From: Clostridiales bacterium Firm_04
GTDB taxonomy: Bacteria; Bacillota; Clostridia; Oscillospirales; Ruminococcaceae
Length of the DNA: 64,000 nucleotides
Reading direction: 5' to 3'
NCBI GenBank assembly: GCA_001603005.1
Contig: LVAJ01000027.1
Coordinates: forward strand, 1 to 64,000
Below are positions 23,761-32,856 of the stretch, piece by piece. A program made the translations under genes and the position numbers. The notes beneath the pieces were generated by a model. That model was given only the letters and a program-made list of their open reading frames with translations. It had not been told where the DNA came from and made no database searches. Numbering within the stretch: the stretch's first letter is position 1; the number at the start of each line of letters is the position of its first letter.

Positions 23761-24807
23761 ATGGAGAAAAAAACACTGAAATACGTGCTGAATGTGCTGT
23801 TTGTTGCGCTGATCCTCGGGCTGACCTTCCGGCTGATTTTTTCGGGGCAGGAGCTTCCGGAGATCCTCTCCGACCTGAAAGCGGCGAATCCGTTCTGGAT
23901 CGCAGCGGGCGCGGGACTGGTCTTTCTCCATGTGGCGGGCGAGTCTTCCGTGATCCATTATATGCTGCGGAAGCTGGATAAAAAAACGTCCTTTCTCCGC
24001 TGCCTGAAATACTCGTTCATCGGTTTTTTCTTCTGCGATATCACGCCGTCCGCGTCCGGCGGGCAGCCGATGCAGATGTACTATATGAAAAAAGACGGCA
24101 TCCGATACGGCTATTCGACATTGATCATGATGCTGATTACGATTGCGTATAAAGCGGTGCTGGTGCTGTTCGGCGGGGGATTCCTGCTGCTGCGGAGCGG
24201 AACGGTCGCAGCCTATGCGGACAAAATGGCATGGCTGCTGACGCTCGGATTTGTGCTGAACATCGCGTTCATCGCGCTGCTTGTGCTGCTGGTGCTGCGC
24301 CCGAAATGGGTGCGGAAGATCGGGCTGAAGCTGATCCTCTGGCTGACGGCGCACAGGCTGCTCAAGCAGAAGACCTGCGACCGTCTGACAGCAAAGATCA
24401 ACCGCATCTGCGATACCTACACGGCAGGCGCTGCATATATCCGCAAGAATCCGCATGTTGTGCTGCGCATTTTCCTGCTGACGGCAGTGCAGCGGCTTTG
24501 TCAGTTCGCGGTCACATGGGTTGTGTACCGCGCATACGGATTGAACAGCGTCAGCTTTCTGGATATCGTGACGCTGCAAATCATGATCAGCATTGCGGCG
24601 GAAATGCTGCCGCTCCCCGGCGCGGCGGGCATCACGGAAGGATGCTTTCTGCTCGTGTTTACGAAGATTTTCAGCGAGGATCTTGTGCGTCCGGCGTTGC
24701 TGCTCAGCAGAGGTCTCAGCTATTATCTGGTGATCGTGACCGGCGGCATCGTCACGCTTGCGGCACATGCAGCGCTGACATTCCGCAGCAGGCACGGGAA
24801 AGCATAA
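23761..24807 (+). CDS. LPG-synthase-type/UPF0104 integral membrane protein
   Basis: 348 residues with about eight membrane helices, matching the membrane part of lysylphosphatidylglycerol synthases (UPF0104, YbhN/AglD-like). Typical segments: ITPSASGGQPMQMYYMKKDG and LPLPGAAGITEGCFLLVF. It lacks the C-terminal aminoacyl-transferase domain of full MprF, so it may be a lipid flippase or transporter; no substrate is shown. ATG at 23761 has GGGGAG upstream; the 10 upstream codons are not needed. Confidence 0.85.
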   Translation: MEKKTLKYVLNVLFVALILGLTFRLIFSGQELPEILSDLKAANPFWIAAGAGLVFLHVAGESSVIHYMLRKLDKKTSFLRCLKYSFIGFFFCDITPSASGGQPMQMYYMKKDGIRYGYSTLIMMLITIAYKAVLVLFGGGFLLLRSGTVAAYADKMAWLLTLGFVLNIAFIALLVLLVLRPKWVRKIGLKLILWLTAHRLLKQKTCDRLTAKINRICDTYTAGAAYIRKNPHVVLRIFLLTAVQRLCQFAVTWVVYRAYGLNSVSFLDIVTLQIMISIAAEMLPLPGAAGITEGCFLLVFTKIFSEDLVRPALLLSRGLSYYLVIVTGGIVTLAAHAALTFRSRHGKA

Positions 24808-24839
24808 CGCTTTTGCGAATGTTCCTGACAATGAAAATC

Positions 24840-24878
24840 GCCCCGAAGCAATTCATTTTGCTGCTTCGGGGCTTTTTT
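24840..24878 (+). terminator. terminator of the flippase-like gene
   Basis: GCCCCGAAGCA with its perfect complement and TTTTTT. Confidence 0.92.
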
Positions 24879-25017
24879 GTATTTGCAGCGTTCAGCCGTC
24901 CGGTCCGGCAAGGAAGTCCGCAATGATCTGCGCGCATGCATCAGGCTTCTGCGGGGAGTGGCTGTTCAGGGATTTATGATTACGCATCCGGCGCGCACAG
25001 GATTAAAGTTTTTGATC

Positions 25018-25158
25018 GAGCTTTTTTCAAAAAGCTCGCGGAGTCCAGAGGCAGAGCCTCTGGTCGCGATCCGCAGATCGCGAAACTCCAAAGCGTTCTG
25101 TTTCGGGAAGAAAAGGGCTTGGGAAAAGCCCCCCTTTCTGAAAGGGGCAGCTTTTCCC
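25018..25158. repeat. nested hairpin cluster (three-way-junction-like) in intergenic DNA
   Basis: The gap from 24808 to 25317 has no gene. It holds, in order: GAGCTTTTTTCAAAAAGCTC (25018-25037); an outer pair GGAGT/ACTCC (25040-25044, 25085-25089) enclosing two perfect 8-bp hairpins (CCAGAGGC-AGA-GCCTCTGG and TCGCGATC-CGCA-GATCGCGA); then GGGAAAAGC/GCTTTTCCC (25121-25158) around CCCCTTT-CTG-AAAGGGG. Looks like a structured RNA or a dispersed repeat. Confidence 0.6.
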
Positions 25159-25246
25159 ATTCCAAATAGCATCCGCGAAGCGGATTCCTCTTTTTTATGA
25201 CTCCCTGTTTCGACCACTCCCGTCGATTTATCTGCGGGAATACAGA

Positions 25247-25282
25247 ATCCCCCGAAGCAGCGGTCAGACTGTTTCGGGGGAT
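25247..25282 (-). terminator. probable terminator of the GH97 gene
   Basis: ATCCCCCGAA pairs with TTCGGGGGAT about 40 bases after the stop codon. The T run on the minus strand is poor. Confidence 0.5.
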
Positions 25283-25317
25283 CATGCTGTGTGAAAATCA
25301 AATTATTTTGCGCTGAT

Positions 25318-28300
25318 TCAGCTGCGGCAGGTCAGGAATCTGACAAGCGCCGCAGGATCCTTGCTGTCGATTTTGCCGTCGCCGTTGAAGTCGGCGGCGC
25401 GTTCGGTGCGCGCATCGGTAAAGCCGTCGCGCAGTCCCATTTTCAGCAGGGAGAGATCTCTCGCATCCGCCCGCAGATCGAAATTCAGATCGCCGACGAG
25501 CGCATTGGCAGCGGGTGCAATATAATCCGGATTCGGGATCGCAAGCGCAATGCGGTCAACCGAGGGCGCATTGCCGCTGTTGTTGTAGAGCCGGATTGTA
25601 TTCGTGCCCTTTTTCAGCCGGACAGTCGCGTTTGCCGCGCGGATGCCGCTCCAGTCGTTGCGGTTCGCGTAGCAGTTGTCGAGCTGCGCGGCAAAGCTGC
25701 CGTTGACGTCAATTTTCAGGGTGCGCGGCTCGCCGGAGATGTAATACACACGCAGCGTATACTCGCCGTCTGCCGGCGCTTCGACCTGCTCGAAGTTCAC
25801 GCCGTTGTCGCCGCCGCCGACATAGCCGACATAAGCGCTGCCGGACGAATACTTGCCGTCCTTGCCGTAGGTGACGGACGCTTTTCCGGTGAGCTTGGCG
25901 TTTTCCGCCTCATAGAATTTGTAGTTGGAATATGGCGTTTCGAGGTTCATGGTACCCTTTGTCAGCTTGATGACAAAGCCGCCGTTCGGGAGCATGCTGC
26001 GCTCGATCGTATCCGCCTTGGTCAGTCCGTTCAGGACGCTGACTTCCAGCGCACTGCCGTCCTTGTTATCCGCAAAGATATATGCATTGTAGCTGTCATT
26101 GTCAGAGACCAGCTCCGAAAGCGGGATGCTGACTGTGCGCGCATCGATCGTCGAGGCGCCGATGTACCAGTCCGTACCCTTGCGCCGCGCCGTGACGTTG
26201 AACTTCATCGGTCTGCCGTCGATGACATGGATATCATCCCACGCGACCGGCACATCATTGAGCAGCGGCAGGGCAGGGGAGCCCTCGTAGGTATAGACCG
26301 AATGCGCAAAATGCTGCACGCCGGATTCGATCGTCACGACATCCGCGAGCGCAAAACCCGCAGTCGCCTTGATGCCGTAGATCGGCACGCCGGTCGGGGT
26401 GAAGTCCGCAGAGCCGATGACATTGCGCGTAAACGTATACGAAACGCGGTTTGCGAGCGACGGCGCATCGAACCATTTGTAATATTCCGAGCCGTTGACC
26501 GCCTCATAGGAGACAATGTTCGGATAGGTTCTGCTTTCGCCGCGCGGAACGGTACAGCCGTGGAACAGCACCATGAGGTGATTTTTCGCGGCAATATCCA
26601 TGCAGAGATACATCTGCCGCATGGTCTCCTGCGTGTCGCTCTCATAGTAATCGACCTTGACGCCGCGCACGCCGAGTCCGCTGATGCGTTCAAATTCGCG
26701 CACGATCGTTTCCTCGTCGAGCAGCGAGTAGTAGGGGTATGCAGGATGCCCCTGACTGTCCTTGTAGCCCGAATGTCCCTTGTTGTTGACGCCGTACCAG
26801 AGGTAAATGCCGATGCCGCGCTCCGCCGCATATGCGCAGAGCTCTTTGACCTTTGCGGCACTGTCATCCCAGAGCGCCCAGCCGAAATCGAGGCAGACAT
26901 AGTCCCAGCCGTTTTCGGCAGCAAAATCAATATAATCCTTCTGTGTGTGGTATTCGACCGGCGAATCGCCGCCGCTGCTCCACCATGACCATGCGACTTT
27001 GCCGGGCTTGATCCAGCTGGTATCTTCGAGCACAGAGGGCGGATTCAGATTGAGGATGAGATCGCTTGACGCCATTTCATCGAGCGTGTCGCCGATGACG
27101 ACCGCGCGCCACGGCGTATGGAACGCATCGCGCATGGTGATGCCTTCGACCTTGACGCCGCCCTTGAAATGGAGCGTGCGGTAATTGCCTTCAAATTCGA
27201 GCGCGCCCGCGCAGTAGGGCGACGGCTCATTGAAGACATTCGCTTCCGAAACGGTCACCCAGTAGCGGTTCGCGACGCAGCCGGTATACGGCACGGAGTA
27301 GGTCGAGGACGTTTCATTGTTCCGGTCACGCGGCAGCTCGACCATGTCCCATTCATAGGTCGCATTCGGCCAGTTGCCCCAGAACGTGCTGTTTTCCGGA
27401 AAGACGACCTGTGTCGCCTCGCGGCGGATCGACGCGCCGTGATTGAGCGCATAGCGCACGCCGACGCCGTCATTATAGGTGCGCACATAGACCGTCAGGA
27501 CGCTGTCGCCCTTGACGAGCGGGAATGCAAGCTCCTGATAATTGTCATGTACAGTCGTGTGCTTGCCGTATGGCATGTGATAGGTTTCGTTATGATTTTG
27601 GATCGCGGCATCCGGCGCAGTCAGCGGGAATCCGGACGAGAGATCCTCTGTTGTTGTGGTGAAGCCGAGCTTCGAGGGCAGAATGACATTGCCCGCGCTG
27701 CTGCCCTTCATCTGTACGGAGTAGTAGTAGGCGCCGCGGCTGTCGTGCCAGATCTTCGTGACGAGCGTGCCGTCGGGCGAAGTCGTGGTCAGCTCCGGCA
27801 TACCGGTCAGCTGTGTGCCGTCCGAGGCAGTGCTGACTTCCGGTTCCGCGGGCTCCTCGCCCTCTGTGATCGTATCCGCATCAAAGGTGTAGAGATATGC
27901 GGCATCATCGGGCATTGCCCTGACCTGCGCAGCGGACAGCGGATAATCATAGAATGCAATATCATCCACTTTTGCCTTGAGATCCGAGTCGGTATACAGC
28001 GAATGACCGACGCCGCAGTACTGATACGCGGAGAGCAGTTTTTCGCTGTAAATGGTCTGCATGACGGCGGAGAGATCGTCTGCGCCGTCGAGCGTCAGGC
28101 GGCTGCCGTCGAGGTAGTAGTCCGCGCCGTTCGGCGTATAGACCGCGGTGAGCTGATGCCATTTCCCCGCATCGGGCGCCGCACCGAGCGTAAAGATCGC
28201 ACGGTGTTTGCCGTCATTTTCGGTCGCGGCGGCTGTTCCGGCAAAGACGCTTGCACGATAGGCGGTCTTGTCGTTCAGATCCACCGAAAAGTCCGGCGAG

Positions 28301-28722
28301 GAATAGGCGGGTGCCGAACCGGTTCCGAGCGGGATGCTGGAAAACTGGAACAAGCGCATGTATTTTTCCGCATCGGAATCGAGCTGAAAGCGCATCGAGA
28401 ATGTGAAGCCGTTTTCACATCCGCTGTCGAACAGCTTCGGCAGCTGGAGCCAGCCGGAGCCGAAGCCCGTGCCGCTGAGCGCCAGCACATCGGATTTCAG
28501 CGCGCTGTCATAGACGACAGAAGCGCCGCTGCCCCGGATCACTGCCGGAGCGGGATCGGAGCCCTTGCTCGTAACGGAAGCGCCCGCATAGTTTGTTACC
28601 GCTGAAACAGACTGCTGCGCGCGCGGACCGGAGAGCAGGGGAATGCCGGTCGAACCTGCCTGCATACTGATCGCGGCAGCGGTCAGCAGACAAGCGGCTC
28701 TTTTTTTGGTTATCTTTCTCAT
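25318..28722 (-). CDS. secreted GH97 alpha-glycosidase with LamG, CBM35-like and dockerin modules
   Basis: 1134 residues, exported (signal peptide to about 34). A LamG/concanavalin-like module (about 70-265) is followed by a GH97 enzyme (about 304-930), a CBM35-like module (about 935-1065) and a dockerin (about 1072-1134; repeats GDLNFDLRADARDLSLL and DFNGDGKIDSKDPAAL). In retaining GH97 alpha-galactosidases the nucleophile is an Asp in a VKVDYYE-type strand; that sequence is present (about 690), with a Glu in VSYEAVNGSE (about 740) as likely acid/base, so a retaining alpha-galactosidase is favoured over the inverting alpha-glucosidase branch. Own promoter upstream. Confidence 0.88.
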   Translation of the reverse strand: MRKITKKRAACLLTAAAISMQAGSTGIPLLSGPRAQQSVSAVTNYAGASVTSKGSDPAPAVIRGSGASVVYDSALKSDVLALSGTGFGSGWLQLPKLFDSGCENGFTFSMRFQLDSDAEKYMRLFQFSSIPLGTGSAPAYSSPDFSVDLNDKTAYRASVFAGTAAATENDGKHRAIFTLGAAPDAGKWHQLTAVYTPNGADYYLDGSRLTLDGADDLSAVMQTIYSEKLLSAYQYCGVGHSLYTDSDLKAKVDDIAFYDYPLSAAQVRAMPDDAAYLYTFDADTITEGEEPAEPEVSTASDGTQLTGMPELTTTSPDGTLVTKIWHDSRGAYYYSVQMKGSSAGNVILPSKLGFTTTTEDLSSGFPLTAPDAAIQNHNETYHMPYGKHTTVHDNYQELAFPLVKGDSVLTVYVRTYNDGVGVRYALNHGASIRREATQVVFPENSTFWGNWPNATYEWDMVELPRDRNNETSSTYSVPYTGCVANRYWVTVSEANVFNEPSPYCAGALEFEGNYRTLHFKGGVKVEGITMRDAFHTPWRAVVIGDTLDEMASSDLILNLNPPSVLEDTSWIKPGKVAWSWWSSGGDSPVEYHTQKDYIDFAAENGWDYVCLDFGWALWDDSAAKVKELCAYAAERGIGIYLWYGVNNKGHSGYKDSQGHPAYPYYSLLDEETIVREFERISGLGVRGVKVDYYESDTQETMRQMYLCMDIAAKNHLMVLFHGCTVPRGESRTYPNIVSYEAVNGSEYYKWFDAPSLANRVSYTFTRNVIGSADFTPTGVPIYGIKATAGFALADVVTIESGVQHFAHSVYTYEGSPALPLLNDVPVAWDDIHVIDGRPMKFNVTARRKGTDWYIGASTIDARTVSIPLSELVSDNDSYNAYIFADNKDGSALEVSVLNGLTKADTIERSMLPNGGFVIKLTKGTMNLETPYSNYKFYEAENAKLTGKASVTYGKDGKYSSGSAYVGYVGGGDNGVNFEQVEAPADGEYTLRVYYISGEPRTLKIDVNGSFAAQLDNCYANRNDWSGIRAANATVRLKKGTNTIRLYNNSGNAPSVDRIALAIPNPDYIAPAANALVGDLNFDLRADARDLSLLKMGLRDGFTDARTERAADFNGDGKIDSKDPAALVRFLTCRS

Positions 28723-28867
28723 TCCCTAGATCCTCTCTGTCAATATAATGGATTTGTATTTCTGTCCTCCCCCAAAAAAACGGCATCTGTACAGGAACCG
28801 GCGGAGCAGCCGCAGCGGTAACAAAGCTGTCCGCGCAAATTTCCGCAGCAGACACCATTACATCTTT

Positions 28868-28897
28868 ATTTTAGCTCAAAATCACGATACATGTCAA
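28868..28897 (-). promoter_or_regulatory. promoter of the GH97 gene
   Basis: TTGACA (28897-28892), spacer 18, TAAAAT (28873-28868). Leaves a 5' leader of about 140 bases. Confidence 0.65.
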
Positions 28898-28961
28898 GTA
28901 TTATGTATGGAAACAGTGCGAAATGTAACAAAAAGAATATAAATACACAGTACAAATACAT

Positions 28962-28996
28962 AAAAACGCAGCCGGAGTTGTATTGTCTCCGGCTGC
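28962..28996 (-). terminator. terminator of the double-GH43 gene
   Basis: GCAGCCGGAG, 9-base loop, CTCCGGCTGC, then GTTTTT on the minus strand. Confidence 0.9.
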
Positions 28997-29009
28997 ATAT
29001 GATTTCAGA

Positions 29010-31958
29010 TTACGGTAGGATGACGGTCGCGGTGACCGTTTCAAATTGCGGATCGAGCAGCGACGATGCGGGCATAGCGATGTCCGGCACGCCGTTTGCG
29101 TCGATGTAGACCTGCCGGATGCGCGTGTGCCGGCAGGGATCGTAGAGCGGATCGGACGCATAGGTGCCGCAGGATTTGGAATCGTGTGCGGAAGGACGTG
29201 CGTGATAGACGATCAGCAGATTGCCGTTTTCATCGGTGACGAAGGAGTTGTGTCCCGGACCGGATTCGCCCGCAACATCCGCGGAGCTGAGCACCGGCGA
29301 TTTGAGCTTTGTCCAGCTCTTGATGTCCATGAGGTCGGCGTCCGCATCGGCTTCCATTCTGCCGACGCAGTATTCCGAGCCGGTGCCGGATGCGGAGAAG
29401 AACACATAGACTTTGCTGCCGGTTTTCAGGACGGCAGCGCCCTCATTGACGCGGTGATTGACCTTTTCCCAGTCGTATTCCGGCTTGGTCAGCAGGATTG
29501 GCTTGGAGATCAGCTTCCACGGCTCATCAGGATTGATCTGCGCCAGGAACAGAGAGGAATCGCCCTTGATCTCCGCCCAGATCACATAATGCTTGCCGTT
29601 GTTTTCAAAATAGGTCATGTCGAGCGAAAAGCTTGTGAATGAATCGGAATCGCCGGCGGAAGCCTGCATCTGTCCGCATTCTGTCCATGTGCCGGTATAG
29701 GGATCGCCGTCGCAGCGCAGCACATAGGGGCGGATCGCCCAGATATCGGAGCTTGCGCCTGCCGCGAAGAACATGTACCATTTTCCGCCGATTTTGTGCA
29801 TTTCCGGCGCCCAGATATGCTTTGCGAGGATGCCGCTGCTGTGCGCCTTCCAGATCGTTTTCTCCTCTGCGGATGCGAGCCCCGCAACGGTATTGCTCCG
29901 GCGCAGAATGATGCGGTCATAGCCCTTGTCCACGCTGCCGTATGCCGGATAGGACGCAGTAAAATAGAACCAGCCGTCGCCGCCGTCCGTGATAAAGGGA
30001 TCGGCGCGTTCGGTGATGAACGGGTTCTTGTAGCTTGCCGGCTTGACCGTTCCGCGGACAGTATAGCTGCCGGATGCGGCGCCGCTGAGCTTTGCGAGGT
30101 CGTCGCTGTTCCATGTGACCGGCAGCTCCATCGTGCCGCCGTCGCTGTACTGTGCGGTGACAGTCTCCGGCATGCGGAATGCGCTGCTGTTTGCGCGGAC
30201 GGAAATCTGTTCAATGCCGGTGTTATAGGTGCCTGCACTGCTGCTGCCGCCGCCGAATGCGCCGGTCAGTGCGGTGTACTGATTCTGCGTGATCGGGATG
30301 ACGTAGCCGTGGCGCGGGGTGAAGCCCTCGAAGCTGTAATCGCTGCGGCTGACGGTCGTGAAGTTTTGCAGATCGGTCGTTTTCTGCATGACGTAGTAGC
30401 CGTCGCCGTAGGCATCGGACATCAGCAGCCACTCATTTCTGCCGGTGACTTTATAGATATTCGGACCTTCGACGCCGAGGCTGCCTTCCGAGATCTGCTT
30501 GATCTCCTTGTACGGACCGGATGCGCTGTCCGCCGTCGCGAGATAGATGTGCTTGTTCGTTTCATTTTTATAATACATATAGTATGTGCCACCGGAGCAG
30601 ATGATATCGGAGTCGATCGCGTCATTGCCGTTTGCCGGTGCAAAGAGCAGCTTCGGCGCAGTATCCAGCTTCATCAGATCCTTGCTGTATGCATAATACA
30701 TGACCGTGCGGTTATCGGTTCCGGGAACGCGCGCCGCGAAGTAGATCATATAGGACTGCTCCTTCGGATCGTAGATCGCCTGCGGCGCCCATGCGCGGTC
30801 GCAGCCCTGCATGTTCGGGTATTTGTTTGCGATCTCAATGAGCGATTCATCGAACCAGTGCACGAGGTCGGTGGATTTTGCGCTGATGAGATTGCGGTTG
30901 CTGCTCCAGCCGAGCGAGGATTTCATGTCCGTAGCGAGCAGATGCCAGAGCCCGTCCTCGCCCTTGAACACATAGGGATCGCGGATGCAGCCCGTGCCGA
31001 CGGATGACTGCCAGACTGCCCTGCCGCCGTTCAGCGCGGTGAAATGATAACCGTCGCGGCTGATCGCGTAGGACAGGCGTTCCTGTTCCGGTGCATTGCC
31101 GAGGAAGTAGGCGAACAGATAGGCGACCGGCTTGCCCTCGAAATAGGGGTAATAGGAATCTGTGCTGAGAAATTTGTCGCGTTTGGCAAGCAGATAATCG
31201 CTGAGCGCTTCGGCATCCTCATGACTGACCGGAACCTGCGGCGGCTTCGCTTCGGGATCCCGGAAATAGGAATAGGCAAGATCGCCGCACTGCGCAATGC
31301 CCGCCATGATATCGTCAAAGCCGTTCAGTATGCCGCGCTTCTGGAGCGTCAGGTCTTTCGCGGTCAGGACACCGTCGAAATCGAGGTCGGCTTTGGCATA
31401 GCGATATTTTTCTGCGGTCGGGCGGATATAGAATTTCTGTCCCTCGCCGCCCCAGTAGTCCCACTGGTCGATGTTCGCGCCGTTGTCATAGCTGATGTCA
31501 TAGACGTCCATTGCCGCATTGCCGCTGCATTTTGCGGTGATGTAGTAGGCATCGTCGGTACGGTTCAGCCGGAACAGCTGCGAAGCCGCGCCGGTGTATG
31601 CCGCGAGGGAAAAGTTATTGCCGTTTGTGCTGTCGCCGCCCTCGACGGTGATCGCCTTGCTGTGGTCGCCGCCTGCGAGAAATGCGACATACCCGTTTCC
31701 GGCATCCACGATCCGCCAGTTCTGGGAATCGTCGCCGCGCGCCGCCCACTGCATGACATTGCCGTTTGTGTCGGCAGTGATGAATTTGCCGCTCAGCCGC
31801 ACCATAATGGTGTAGTCGGTGCCGAACGGGATCTGCTTTGCGCTGTCCGCATAGCTTGCGCTGACGATGCCGGACGCAGCATTTGCCGACTGCACCGGCA
31901 GCAGACATGCCGCACAGCCCGCGAGCAGCATTGCAGATACCAGACCGCTTCTTCTCAT
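29010..31958 (-). CDS. secreted double GH43 enzyme with ricin-type module and half-dockerin
   Basis: 982 residues, exported. A ricin/CBM13-like module (about 30-175), a dockerin-like segment with only one clear Ca loop (DLDFDGVLTAKDL, about 189), GH43-A (about 275-560), an Ig-like (Big_4-type) linker (about 584-640) and GH43-B (about 649-980). Each GH43 keeps the three family acids: A has IRDPYVF, AIDSDII and VEGPNIY; B has RADPFIT, SLDMTYF and VNEGAAV. GH43 enzymes cleave arabinan, xylan side chains or galactan; the substrate is not resolved. The second dockerin repeat seems degenerate and the module is internal, not C-terminal. Promoter lies in a dispersed repeat just upstream. Confidence 0.87.
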   Translation of the reverse strand: MRRSGLVSAMLLAGCAACLLPVQSANAASGIVSASYADSAKQIPFGTDYTIMVRLSGKFITADTNGNVMQWAARGDDSQNWRIVDAGNGYVAFLAGGDHSKAITVEGGDSTNGNNFSLAAYTGAASQLFRLNRTDDAYYITAKCSGNAAMDVYDISYDNGANIDQWDYWGGEGQKFYIRPTAEKYRYAKADLDFDGVLTAKDLTLQKRGILNGFDDIMAGIAQCGDLAYSYFRDPEAKPPQVPVSHEDAEALSDYLLAKRDKFLSTDSYYPYFEGKPVAYLFAYFLGNAPEQERLSYAISRDGYHFTALNGGRAVWQSSVGTGCIRDPYVFKGEDGLWHLLATDMKSSLGWSSNRNLISAKSTDLVHWFDESLIEIANKYPNMQGCDRAWAPQAIYDPKEQSYMIYFAARVPGTDNRTVMYYAYSKDLMKLDTAPKLLFAPANGNDAIDSDIICSGGTYYMYYKNETNKHIYLATADSASGPYKEIKQISEGSLGVEGPNIYKVTGRNEWLLMSDAYGDGYYVMQKTTDLQNFTTVSRSDYSFEGFTPRHGYVIPITQNQYTALTGAFGGGSSSAGTYNTGIEQISVRANSSAFRMPETVTAQYSDGGTMELPVTWNSDDLAKLSGAASGSYTVRGTVKPASYKNPFITERADPFITDGGDGWFYFTASYPAYGSVDKGYDRIILRRSNTVAGLASAEEKTIWKAHSSGILAKHIWAPEMHKIGGKWYMFFAAGASSDIWAIRPYVLRCDGDPYTGTWTECGQMQASAGDSDSFTSFSLDMTYFENNGKHYVIWAEIKGDSSLFLAQINPDEPWKLISKPILLTKPEYDWEKVNHRVNEGAAVLKTGSKVYVFFSASGTGSEYCVGRMEADADADLMDIKSWTKLKSPVLSSADVAGESGPGHNSFVTDENGNLLIVYHARPSAHDSKSCGTYASDPLYDPCRHTRIRQVYIDANGVPDIAMPASSLLDPQFETVTATVILP

Positions 31959-32009
31959 AGAATAACCCCCTTATTCCCGTCCGAATTGTACAGACAGGTT
32001 TCTGCCTTG

Positions 32010-32038
32010 ATTATAGCATATTATCGGGAAAAGTGCAA
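32010..32038 (-). promoter_or_regulatory. repeat-borne promoter of the double-GH43 gene
   Basis: Minus-strand TTGCAC (32038-32033), spacer 17, TATAAT (32015-32010), at the gene-proximal end of an inverted copy of the repeat found before degV. About 50 bases to the ATG. Confidence 0.8.
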
Positions 32039-32165
32039 TGGGAGAGGGGACATAAATTTTACCGTTCTGCTTTATGGGCGCTATCACGGCTAAGGGCACT
32101 GCCCGCTTATAGCACATTATCCGGAAAAGTGCAATGGAGTGTGCGTATTTTTCAAATGATGCAGA

Positions 32166-32255
32166 ATGGGAGCAGTAACTTATGAGAAGCCGCGAACAGC
32201 GGCGTGTACTGCGATTACGGGGACAGTCCGCGAAACCGGCTCCCGGAGGGAATCG
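32166..32255 (-). repeat. dispersed structured repeat, copy 1
   Basis: On the minus strand: CCCTCCGG..., then TCGCAGTACACGCCGCT, a 4-base loop, GCGGCTTCT, 8 variable bases, ACTGCTCCC. The same blocks recur on the plus strand at 38134-38217 with different loop bases, while the GCCGC/GCGGC stem is kept. Confidence 0.65.
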
Positions 32256-32410
32256 GCAGCGGGCACTGCCCGCTTATAGCATATTATCGGGAAAGTGCAA
32301 TGGGAGAAAAGGCATAATTTTGCAGTTTCGCTTTATGGCACTGTACATACTATAACAATAGAAGAAAAGATCCGGTCAGTCATCTGCCGGATCTCCGATC
32401 ATCTGTAAAA

Positions 32411-32448
32411 AGAAACAACCCATTCCGTTTGGAATGGGCTGTTTTTTC
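32411..32448 (-). terminator. terminator of tRNA-Arg
   Basis: AACAGCCCATTCC pairs with GGAATGGGTTGTT and is followed by CTTTTT, directly after the tRNA. Confidence 0.9.
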
Positions 32449-32449
32449 A

Positions 32450-32523
32450 TGCGCCGGAAGGGATTCGAACCCCCGACCTACTGGTTCGTAGCCAGTTACT
32501 CTATCCAGCTGAGCTACCGGCGC
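32450..32523 (-). tRNA. tRNA-Arg (anticodon ACG)
   Basis: 74-base minus-strand cloverleaf: acceptor GCGCCGG/CCGGCGC, D arm GCTCAGCTGGATAGAG, anticodon loop CTACGAA giving ACG (read as ICG after editing), T arm GGTTCGAATCC. CCA is not encoded, unlike the serine and proline tRNAs here. Confidence 0.95.
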
Positions 32524-32557
32524 ATCTCTGGTGCTGACGTTTTCCGTCAACTCTGAT

Positions 32558-32586
32558 ATTATAGCACATCCGGACGGAAATGTCAA
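32558..32586 (-). promoter_or_regulatory. promoter of tRNA-Arg
   Basis: TTGACA (32586-32581), spacer 17, TATAAT (32563-32558). Confidence 0.9.
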
Positions 32587-32856
32587 GCGCTTTTCGGATT
32601 TTTTTTGATTTCGTGCGGGAATTTCCGGTATTCGCAGCATTTGCGCACATTTTCAGAAAAATCATGTGGATTCTGCTGAGCAGATTTCGTAGATCTTTTT
32701 CTGGAATTCGCAATAATTGACAATAAGTCCGCAATATTTGATTTGCAGTGCGGAAATCATTTGTTTATACTCAAATTATAGGAAAAAAGAAATGCGGGGC
32801 TCCGGGGGGAACACTCGTATAAACAAACGCAATCTGATTTTATGGAGGGATCAAAC
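32587..32856. other. intergenic region before the esterase gene
   Basis: AT-richer stretch with no ORF of note. It must hold the promoter of the esterase gene. A TATACT box near 32764 is visible, but no well-spaced -35 was found. GGAGG precedes the esterase ATG. Confidence 0.4.

Larger units (their letters stand above)
32010..32345 (-). repeat. inverted copies of the promoter-bearing repeat
   Basis: Copy 1 (32010-32094) reads GCCGTGATAGCGCCC, ATAAAGCAGAACGGTAAAAT and so on, nearly identical to the unit at 10798-10879. A partial second copy (32095-32137) has the palindrome decayed on one side (AAGGGCACTGCCCGC) but keeps TTGCAC-17-TATAAG. Copy 3 (32257-32345) has GCGGGCACTGCCCGC and another promoter-like end. 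Another repeat type (32166-32255) lies between copies 2 and 3. Confidence 0.8.

Noticed and set aside
25291-26988. 565-codon plus-strand ORF opposite the GH97 gene
   Set aside because: No ribosome site or domain; explained by GC-rich codon bias of the GH97 gene.
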